From CAG-170 sp022779365 (lineage in GTDB: Bacteria; Bacillota; Clostridia; Oscillospirales; Oscillospiraceae), in NCBI GenBank assembly GCA_022779365.1, contig JALFSI010000016.1, forward strand, positions 1 to 10,523: a DNA stretch of 10,523 nucleotides, written 5' to 3'. A program made the position numbers and the translations under genes. How positions within the stretch are numbered: position 1 is the stretch's first letter; every line of letters starts with the position of its first letter. Below are positions 5,925 to 10,523 of the stretch, one piece after another. The notes below the pieces were generated by a model. It ran no database searches. It worked only from the letters and a program-made list of their open reading frames with translations, and was not told the DNA's origin.

Positions 5925-6164
5925 TTACTCTGCGACGTAGGGCAGCAGGGCGATGTGGCGGGCGCGCTTGATGGCGACCGTCAGCTGGCGCTGATGCGCG
6001 GCGCAGGTGCCGGTCGTGCGGCGGGGCAGGATCTTGCCGCGCTCGGACGTGTATCGCTTCAGCTTTGCGGTATCTTTGAAATCAATGTGCTCGACCTTAT
6101 CCACGCAGAAGGCGCAAACCTTCTTACGGCGGCGGGGACGGGCACGGTCAGTAGCCATAGCCAT
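5925..6164 (-). CDS. rpsR: 30S ribosomal protein S18, zinc-ribbon-like (C+) form
   Basis: The 79-aa product carries the S18 core: HIDFKDTAKLKRYTSERGKI, LPRRTTGT and AIKRARHIALLPY. S18 binds 16S rRNA at the 30S platform as a pair with S6. The ATG at 6164 lies 7 bases after AAGGAGG on the minus strand, which decides it over the second Met two codons later. Residues C17-x-x-C20 and C54-x-x-H57 form a potential zinc-binding set. S18 is among the ribosomal proteins known in both Cys-containing (C+) and Cys-less (C-) forms; B. subtilis S18 lacks these cysteines. It is the last gene of the operon, 35 bp after ssb, followed by a strong terminator. Confidence 0.97.
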   Translation of the reverse strand: MAMATDRARPRRRKKVCAFCVDKVEHIDFKDTAKLKRYTSERGKILPRRTTGTCAAHQRQLTVAIKRARHIALLPYVAE

Positions 6165-6199
6165 TGAGAAACCTCCTTACAGTATTTGTGGAAAAACTC

Positions 6200-6664
6200 T
6201 CAGAACGGAAGCTCGGGATCGTTGTCGTCGAGCATCGCAAAATCGGACGCGCCGCCGTTTGCGGGCGCGGCGTAGGATGCCGGCGCGGGCGCTGCGGCAT
6301 AGCTGGGGATGGACTGATCGAAGCCGCCGGGGGCAGCCCCGTCGCGCTTGGAATCGCCGAAGTAGACGTCGTTTGCCACGACCTCCGCGCTGCGGCGCTT
6401 GTTGCCGTCCTTGTCCTGCCAGTTGCGGATCTGCAATCTGCCGGACACCACTGCCATGCGGCCCTTGGTGAAGTACTTGCTGACAAACTCAGCCGTGCTG
6501 CGCCATGCCACGATGTCAACAAAATCCGTTTCCCGTTCTGCGCCCTGAGCCGCGTAATCGCGGTCCACGGCGAGGGTGAAGGATGCGACCGCGATGCCGC
6601 TGCCGGTCCGGCGCAGCTCGGGGTCACGGGTCAGACGTCCCATGAGAACGATATGGTTCAGCAT
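6200..6664 (-). CDS. ssb: Single-stranded DNA-binding protein SSB
   Basis: The 154-aa protein starts MLNHIVLMGRLTRDPELRRT, the canonical SSB N-terminus. An OB fold extends to about residue 105 (aromatic residues in VDIVAWRSTAEF and IRNWQDKDGN), then an Ala/Pro/Gly-rich flexible linker and the acidic tip DDNDPELPF, which recruits replication and repair partners such as RecO, RecQ, PriA and polymerase subunits. SSB works as a tetramer coating single-stranded DNA. It is the middle gene of the operon; its start lies 12 bp after the rpsF stop with GGGGGCGG as SD. The length is ordinary for a Firmicutes main SSB. Its place between rpsF and rpsR marks it as the housekeeping copy rather than a mobile-element copy. 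Confidence 0.97.
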   Translation of the reverse strand: MLNHIVLMGRLTRDPELRRTGSGIAVASFTLAVDRDYAAQGAERETDFVDIVAWRSTAEFVSKYFTKGRMAVVSGRLQIRNWQDKDGNKRRSAEVVANDVYFGDSKRDGAAPGGFDQSIPSYAAAPAPASYAAPANGGASDFAMLDDNDPELPF

Positions 6665-6676
6665 GAAACCGCCCCC

Positions 6677-6973
6677 TTACTCTTCGACCGCCACGATGAT
6701 GGAACGCAGGATCCCATCCGTGATCTTAAAGACACGGTCGAGCTCAGCCGGCATCTCCGGCCTGGTCTCGCAGGTCATGTAGACATAGTAGCCGTCGTTC
6801 AGGTCGTTGATCGGGTATGCCAGGCGGCGATTACCCCACTCTTCAACACTGGACACCGAGCCATACGTCTCCGTCAGACCCTTGAATTTTTCCACGAGAG
6901 CCGCGATACCCTCTTCACCCTGCGCGGGGTCGATGATATAGAGGATCTCATACTTTGCGGAAAGCTTTGCCAT
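6677..6973 (-). CDS. rpsF: 30S ribosomal protein S6
   Basis: The 98-aa product begins MAKLSAKYEILYIIDP and contains EEWGNRRLAYPIND and GYYVYMTCETRPEMPAEL, all typical of S6. S6 forms a ferredoxin-like fold that pairs with S18 on the 30S platform. The frame extends upstream to an ATG at 7036, but the start at 6973 is preferred: GAAGGAGGTG lies 9 bases before it, S6 homology begins there, and the upstream extension would be read through the leader hairpin. It is the first gene of rpsF-ssb-rpsR, behind a consensus promoter and a structured leader of about 80 nt that may be the S6:S18 feedback site. Confidence 0.97.
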   Translation of the reverse strand: MAKLSAKYEILYIIDPAQGEEGIAALVEKFKGLTETYGSVSSVEEWGNRRLAYPINDLNDGYYVYMTCETRPEMPAELDRVFKITDGILRSIIVAVEE

Positions 6974-7000
6974 GATGTTGCACCTCCTTCTGGACTGATG

Positions 7001-7021
7001 ACCGCCGTTCTCGACGGCGGT
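7001..7021 (-). promoter_or_regulatory. Hairpin in the rpsF leader (candidate S6:S18 autoregulatory element)
   Basis: On the minus strand ACCGCCGT-CGAGA-ACGGCGGT forms a perfect 8-bp stem with a 5-nt loop, between the promoter and the rpsF SD, about 12 bases upstream of AGGAGG. rpsF leaders of many bacteria carry an RNA that binds the S6:S18 complex and represses the operon; the known motif contains conserved CCG elements. Position and CCG content fit, but I cannot verify the motif's full consensus. Confidence 0.45.
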
Positions 7022-7059
7022 AAGGATTATCTGCACTGCATACTGCGGCAGACTAGAAA

Positions 7060-7088
7060 ATTATAGATGCTTTTTCGCCATTTGTCAA
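7060..7088 (-). promoter_or_regulatory. Consensus promoter of rpsF-ssb-rpsR
   Basis: On the minus strand a perfect TTGACA (7083-7088) and a perfect TATAAT (7060-7065) are separated by 17 bp, the strongest promoter in the window, as expected for a ribosomal protein operon. Transcription would start near 7053. Confidence 0.9.
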
Positions 7089-7096
7089 CCAGAAAA

Positions 7097-7126
7097 TTGT
7101 ATTGACGCGCGTGTTATACTTAGAAT
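7097..7126 (+). promoter_or_regulatory. Probable promoter of the DUF2156-GNAT operon, boxes ambiguous
   Basis: The gap before the ATG at 7148 holds several candidate boxes: TTGTAT (7097-7102) with TAGAAT (7121-7126) at 18 bp, a TTGACG (7102-7107) at a poor distance from either -10, and TATACT (7115-7120) without a clear -35. A promoter must lie here because the gene diverges from rpsF, but the exact boxes are uncertain. Confidence 0.4.
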
Positions 7127-7147
7127 ACAGAAACGGAGGGAATTTTT

Positions 7148-8050
7148 ATGATCGAATTTCATGCGCCGACCGTGGCGGACGCGGCATGGGTACAGCCCAT
7201 TCTGCACCGCTGCGCCTATCCGGGCGCGGACTACACCTTTTATAATATGTACTTCTGGGAGGGCTACTACGGGGCTCTGGCGGAGGTAGACGGCTTTGTG
7301 ACGCAGGCGCTGGCGCATTCGGGGCAGCTCATCTGCCTGTATCCGGCGGGGCAGGGCGACGTGATGGGCGTCATTGAAAAGCTCCACGACACAGCGCGGG
7401 CGCACAGGCTGCGGCTTTCCCTGCGCGGCGTGACGGATGAGACCCGCGAAGTGCTGGAGCGCTCCGCGCCGGGGCGGTTCACATTTACGGAGTACCGCGA
7501 TTCGTTCGACTATATCTACACCGTGGAGGAGCTGTGCGAGCTGCACGGCAAGAAATTGCAGGCAAAGCGCAACCATATCAATCGCTTTTTGCAGGAGCAC
7601 GACGACTGGCACACCGAGCGCGTGACGCCGGAAAATCTGCCGCTGTGCGGCAAAATGGCGCGGCTCTGGTACGCGCAGCACCCGGCAGGGCGCGAGATCG
7701 ACAACGAAAAGATCGCCCTGCGCCGCGCGATGGAGCATTTTGAGGCGCTTTCCCTGGACGGGCTGCTGCTGTTCGTCGGAGATACCGTCGCGGCATTTTC
7801 CATCGGCGGGCGGATGCACGAACATTATTACGACGTGATGTTCGAGAAGGCGTTCCCGGACATCGACGGCGCGTACCCGCTCATCAACCGCGAATTTTCG
7901 CGCATGGTGGCGGACAAATACCCCGCCGTGCGCTGGCTCAACCGCGAGGACGACATGGGCGAGGAGGGTCTGCGCCGCGCGAAGGAGTCGTATCAGCCGA
8001 CGCTGCTGCTGCGCAAATACATCGCCGAATGGCAGGAGGACGGCGTATGA
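7148..8050 (+). CDS. DUF2156 protein (phosphatidylglycerol lysyltransferase C-terminal-like, GNAT fold)
   Basis: The 300-aa soluble protein starts at an ATG with GGAGGG 7 bases upstream. It resembles DUF2156 / LPG_synthase_C proteins: YRDSFDYIYTVEELCELHG then KLQAKRNHINRF (about residues 116-147), GDTVAAFSIGGRM (211-223), FPDIDGAYPLINREF (236-250) and WLNREDDMGEEGLRRAKESY (263-282). In MprF this double-GNAT domain moves lysine or alanine from aminoacyl-tRNA to phosphatidylglycerol. Here there is no membrane domain, so this is the stand-alone cytoplasmic form, whose acceptor and donor are largely unknown. It overlaps the next gene by ATGA and is divergent from the ribosomal operon. The acyl group could come from aminoacyl-tRNA or acyl-CoA; I do not assign a reaction. 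Confidence 0.85.
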   Translation: MIEFHAPTVADAAWVQPILHRCAYPGADYTFYNMYFWEGYYGALAEVDGFVTQALAHSGQLICLYPAGQGDVMGVIEKLHDTARAHRLRLSLRGVTDETREVLERSAPGRFTFTEYRDSFDYIYTVEELCELHGKKLQAKRNHINRFLQEHDDWHTERVTPENLPLCGKMARLWYAQHPAGREIDNEKIALRRAMEHFEALSLDGLLLFVGDTVAAFSIGGRMHEHYYDVMFEKAFPDIDGAYPLINREFSRMVADKYPAVRWLNREDDMGEEGLRRAKESYQPTLLLRKYIAEWQEDGV

Positions 8051-8814
8051 GATGCACCCGCGCAGGCGATGCTGACCGCGCGGCGCTGCGCGCGCTGTGG
8101 AAGCAGGCGTTCGGCGACGACGACGAGACGATCGACGCGTTTTTTGACACGCTGTTCCCGCTCTGCGACGCGTTTGCCGCCCGCGAGGGGGGCGCGCTGT
8201 GCGCGATGCTGTTCTGCCTGCCGCAGACGCTCGTGCGGGACGGGCGCGAGGAACGGGCGGCGTATATCTACGCTGTTGCGACCGACGAGCGCTGGCGGCA
8301 TCGCGGCGCGTGCCGGGGGCTTCTGCAATACGCCGAAAAAAAGCTCAAGAGCCGGGGCGTGGTGCTGCTGATGCTCGCGGCGCTCACGCCGGAGCTGGGC
8401 GCGATGTACGAAAAGCTGGGCTTTGCGGGCGCGAGCACAACATTCTCACCGCAGAGGCTGCCCGCGCCGCAGGGTCGGGCGGAGGTCGTGAGCGCGGTGG
8501 GCTACGCCGGGCTGCGGGAGACGCTGCTGGGCGAGGCTACGCACATCCGCTACGACAAGCCCACGCTGGAATACGCGGGGCGGGAGGATACGTTTTATCT
8601 GCTCGACGCGCCGGGGGGGCTCGGCTGCGCGGCGGTACGGAGGCTTCCTGACGGGCGGCTGCGCGCCGACGAGCTGCTGCCGGACGCACGGGCGCTGCCC
8701 GCGCTGGCGGCGGCGCTGGGCGAGGTGGAAATCTGGCTTCCCGAGGCGGGCTTCTACACCCGCTGGCTGGACGGAACGCGCGGGGCGGTGTACGCCGCAT
8801 TTGCGCTGGATTGA
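8047..8814 (+). CDS. GNAT-family N-acetyltransferase, coupled to the DUF2156 gene
   Basis: The 255-aa product has a GNAT domain in about residues 1-135. The beta4-alpha3 acetyl-CoA-binding region reads YAVATDERWRHRGACRGLLQ, with R-x-x-G-x-C in place of the usual Q/R-x-x-G-x-G/A, and the C-terminal part has MYEKLGFAGA with the common Tyr. The remaining 120 residues are a second domain rich in Ala, Arg and Leu, reminiscent of two-domain GNATs. The ATG at 8047 overlaps the upstream TGA, and AGGAGG at 8034-8039 lies 7 bases before it inside the upstream gene, so translation is coupled. An in-frame ATG at 8029 is rejected because this SD lies downstream of it. Substrate unknown: amine, peptide or aminoglycoside are all possible. 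Confidence 0.88.
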   Translation: MRCTRAGDADRAALRALWKQAFGDDDETIDAFFDTLFPLCDAFAAREGGALCAMLFCLPQTLVRDGREERAAYIYAVATDERWRHRGACRGLLQYAEKKLKSRGVVLLMLAALTPELGAMYEKLGFAGASTTFSPQRLPAPQGRAEVVSAVGYAGLRETLLGEATHIRYDKPTLEYAGREDTFYLLDAPGGLGCAAVRRLPDGRLRADELLPDARALPALAAALGEVEIWLPEAGFYTRWLDGTRGAVYAAFALD

Positions 8815-8829
8815 GGGAGCTATATGGTA

Positions 8830-8862
8830 GGGGAGGGGGATACAACCCCCTCCCCGTTTTTT
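8830..8862 (+). terminator. Terminator of the DUF2156-GNAT operon
   Basis: GGGGAGGGGG (8830-8839) and CCCCCTCCCC (8846-8855) form a perfect 10-bp GC stem with a 6-nt loop, followed by G and six T (8857-8862), 15 bases after the stop codon. Confidence 0.92.
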
Positions 8863-8885
8863 GCGCAGTGCCGCTTCGCGCAAGT

Positions 8886-9122
8886 CCCTTGGCTCTCCCT
8901 CTGGGAGAGCTGTCAGCGAAGCTGACTGAGAGGGCGACCCTCTCCGTCCTCGCTGCGCTCGGACACCTCTCCCAAAGGGAGAGGCAAGGGCGCGCACCGC
9001 ACCGGCGGATTTGCAAAAGTCCACGGCTTCCCCTCGGGGGGTCGATTCCCCCTATCAGGGGGAAATGCCCCGAAGGGGCAAAGGGGGTAGGGATAGCTGT
9101 CGCCATAGGCGACTGATGAGGG
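8886..9122 (+). repeat. Composite palindromic repeat, copy B (inverted relative to copy A)
   Basis: Modules in order: GCTCTCCC-TCT-GGGAGAGC (about 8891-8909); GTCAGC-GAA-GCTGAC (8912-8926); GAGAGGG then CCCTCTCC; CTCTCCC-AAA-GGGAGAG (about 8968-8984); a CACCGCACCGGCGGATTTGC segment; TTCCCCCT-ATC-AGGGGGAA (9046-9064); TGCCCC-GAA-GGGGCA (9066-9080); and GTCGCC-ATA-GGCGAC with TGATGAG. Most of this matches the reverse complement of 5670-5873 in the same order; the two modules at 9046-9080 are extra. No gene is supported here. Confidence 0.75.
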
Positions 9123-9205
9123 GAAGACTTGCAGTTTTTGAGCTGCATCGCGTTTTTGAGTCGAAACGTGGCAACATCTCAAAACATACCACCCTTCTCC
9201 TCATC

Positions 9206-9245
9206 TGGCGCTTCGCGCCACCTCCCCTTGGTCACCAAGGGGAGG
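9206..9245. repeat. Twin perfect palindromes upstream of pckA
   Basis: TGGCGC-TTC-GCGCCA (9206-9220) is followed directly by CCTCCCCTTGGT-C-ACCAAGGGGAGG (9221-9245), a 12-bp perfect stem on a single central base, then CTTTTG. Half of the second palindrome recurs at about 5483-5502. It resembles a dispersed repeat; with the T-run it could also terminate read-through on the plus strand. The remainder of the gap between 9122 and the pckA promoter has no gene that I can see. Confidence 0.6.
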
Positions 9246-9324
9246 CTTTTGTGTGTGCAAATTCCCCGGAAAACTGTCAAAGTTTCAGGTTTGCAAAAAA
9301 ATATTGTTTCCGCAAAAAATGTGG

Positions 9325-9353
9325 TGGAAATTGTGACAGAAGCATGGTATACT
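9325..9353 (+). promoter_or_regulatory. Promoter of pckA with extended -10
   Basis: TATACT (9348-9353) is preceded by TGG (9345-9347), giving an extended -10, and TGGAAA (9325-9330) sits 17 bp upstream as a weak -35. An A/T-rich stretch (9290-9320) lies further upstream and may act as an UP element. The leader is about 60 nt with SD AGAGG at 9406-9410. Confidence 0.65.
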
Positions 9354-9419
9354 GGTATTTGGTGAGAGATGGCTTTCACTTTTTGAACGTACAAATTTTT
9401 TAGAAAGAGGTAACCATAT

Positions 9420-10523
9420 ATGTCCGAACTGAATCTTGAAAAGTATGGCATCTCCGGCACGACCGAGATCGTCCACAACCCCTCCTACGAGGCGCTTTTC
9501 GCCGAAGAGACCAAGCCGGGTCTGGAAGGCTATGAAAAGGGTCAGGTCAGCGAGCTGGGCGCTGTCAACGTGATGACCGGCATCTACACCGGCCGCTCCC
9601 CCAAAGACAAGTATATCGTCATGGACGACAACTCCAAGGACACCGTTTGGTGGACCTCCGAGGCGTACAAGAACGACAACCACCCCATGAGCGAGTCCAC
9701 CTGGAAGAGCGTCAAGGAGCTGGCTGTGAAGGAGCTGTGCAGCAAGCGCCTGTTCGTCGTGGACGCGTTCTGCGGCGCGAACAAGGACACCCGCATGGCG
9801 ATCCGCTTCATCATGGAGGTCGCATGGCAGGCACACTTCGTCACCAATATGTTCATCCAGCCGACCGAGGAAGAGCTGAAGAGCTTTGAGCCGGACTTCG
9901 TCGTGTACAACGCCTCCAAGGCAAAGGTCGAGAACTACAAGGAGCTGGGGCTCAACTCCGAGACCTGCGTCGCCTTCAACATCTCCTCCCGGGAGCAGGT
10001 CATCATCAACACCTGGTACGGCGGCGAAATGAAGAAGGGAATGTTCTCGATTATGAACTACTTCAATCCGTTGCGCGGCATCGCCTCCATGCACTGCTCG
10101 GCCAACACCGACAAGAACGGCCAGAATACGGCCATCTTCTTCGGTCTGTCCGGCACCGGCAAGACCACGCTTTCGGCCGATCCGAAGCGTCTTTTGATCG
10201 GTGACGACGAACACGGCTGGGATGACGAAGGCGTCTTTAACTACGAAGGCGGTTGCTATGCGAAGGTCATTGACCTTAACAAAGATGCGGAAGCCGACAT
10301 TTACAACGCCATTCGCCGCGATGCTCTCCTTGAGAACGTTATCGTCAAGGAAGACGGAACGCCCGATTTTCACGATCGTAGCGCCACGGAAAACACCCGC
10401 GTTTCCTACCCGATTTACCACATCAATAACATTGTCAAACCGATTAGCAAGGGCCCGCACGCCAAGCAGGTCATCTTCCTGACAGCCGATGCCTACGGTG
10501 TGTTGCCCCCGGTTTCAATCCTC
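9420..10523 (+). CDS. pckA: Phosphoenolpyruvate carboxykinase (ATP), 5' part, runs off the window
   Basis: The frame is open for 368 codons to the last base; full-length enzymes are about 530-540 aa, so roughly two thirds is present. PckA converts oxaloacetate and ATP to phosphoenolpyruvate, CO2 and ADP, or the reverse in fermenting anaerobes that make oxaloacetate from PEP. Visible landmarks: R59 in TGRSPKDKY (oxaloacetate binding), Y200 and K206 in WYGGEMKKGMF, H225 in MHCSAN, the kinase-1a P-loop GLSGTGKTT (242-250), the metal-binding GDDEHGW (261-267), and R326 in ATENTRVSYP. These mark the ATP-dependent type. The ATG at 9420 is set by SD AGAGG at about 9 bases. Codon choice changes within the gene: isoleucine uses ATT in 0 of 10 codons before residue 210 but 7 of 14 after. 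Confidence 0.97.
   Translation, partial: MSELNLEKYGISGTTEIVHNPSYEALFAEETKPGLEGYEKGQVSELGAVNVMTGIYTGRSPKDKYIVMDDNSKDTVWWTSEAYKNDNHPMSESTWKSVKELAVKELCSKRLFVVDAFCGANKDTRMAIRFIMEVAWQAHFVTNMFIQPTEEELKSFEPDFVVYNASKAKVENYKELGLNSETCVAFNISSREQVIINTWYGGEMKKGMFSIMNYFNPLRGIASMHCSANTDKNGQNTAIFFGLSGTGKTTLSADPKRLLIGDDEHGWDDEGVFNYEGGCYAKVIDLNKDAEADIYNAIRRDALLENVIVKEDGTPDFHDRSATENTRVSYPIYHINNIVKPISKGPHAKQVIFLTADAYGVLPPVSIL

Noticed and set aside
5598..6167. Plus-strand frames reading through the palindromic repeats toward rpsR (189 and 72 codons)
   Set aside because: The similar peptides from copies A and B (for example ALASPFG) come from translating the same repeat DNA; no SD, and the frames cross hairpins and a terminator.
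6164..7066. A 300-codon plus-strand frame opposite rpsF-ssb
   Set aside because: It lies entirely over two well-known conserved genes on the other strand and reads through their promoter and leader hairpin.
7085..7825. A 246-codon minus-strand frame over the DUF2156 gene
   Set aside because: Antisense shadow without SD; the plus-strand frame has family motifs and a strong SD.
8446..9148. Minus-strand frames of 192 and 203 codons covering the GNAT 3' end and the second repeat block
   Set aside because: They run through a strong terminator and repeat DNA and overlap a real gene antisense; composition is repeat-like.
9285..10460. A 391-codon minus-strand frame opposite pckA
   Set aside because: Antisense shadow (Val/Gly/Leu-rich) over an unmistakable PckA with P-loop and metal-site motifs.

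Overview
The window looks like the chromosome of a high-GC member of the Clostridia, most likely Oscillospiraceae or a close gut relative. This rests on the rpsF-ssb-rpsR operon in Firmicutes order, sigma-A-type promoters (TTGACA/TATAAT, 17-bp spacers), strong AGGAGG ribosome binding sites, an ATP-type PEP carboxykinase, and families of GC-rich palindromic intergenic repeats. No species can be named from this sequence alone.

Layout. Positions 1-705 are lower in GC than the rest and look like the end of an integrated mobile element: the C-terminal part of a RepA_N-type replication initiator, a possible 33-aa ORF whose stop overlaps the ATG of a 62-aa ORF, and a terminator. The element-like DNA abuts the 3' end of a tRNA-Ala(GGC) gene (706-781, minus strand), which has its own promoter and terminator. 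A large membrane-anchored LTA-synthase-like enzyme (942-3503, minus) follows; its C-terminus looks like three degenerate SLH repeats. It diverges from a dihydropyrimidinase/D-hydantoinase gene (3674-5047, plus), which is followed 12 bp later by a gene for a small two-helix membrane protein and a terminator.

Positions 5352-5881 hold no gene but are packed with palindromic repeats. Then comes the minus-strand operon rpsF-ssb-rpsR (transcribed from about 7054 down to 5925), with a consensus promoter, a leader hairpin and a strong terminator. Divergent to it is a translationally coupled pair, a DUF2156 (MprF C-terminal-like) protein and a GNAT acetyltransferase, ending in a terminator. Another palindrome-rich gap (8863-9300) contains a second, inverted copy of the composite repeat found at 5670-5873. 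The window ends inside pckA.

How the genes relate. The ribosomal operon links translation (S6, S18) with replication and repair (SSB). PckA belongs to central carbon metabolism and the hydantoinase to cyclic-amide/pyrimidine catabolism. The LTA-synthase-like and possibly the DUF2156 protein act on the cell envelope. Apart from the operons there is no sign that the window is one dedicated system. The most unusual items are the LTA-synthase/SLH fusion, the mobile-element remnant at the tRNA, and the inverted composite repeats flanking 5673-9122.
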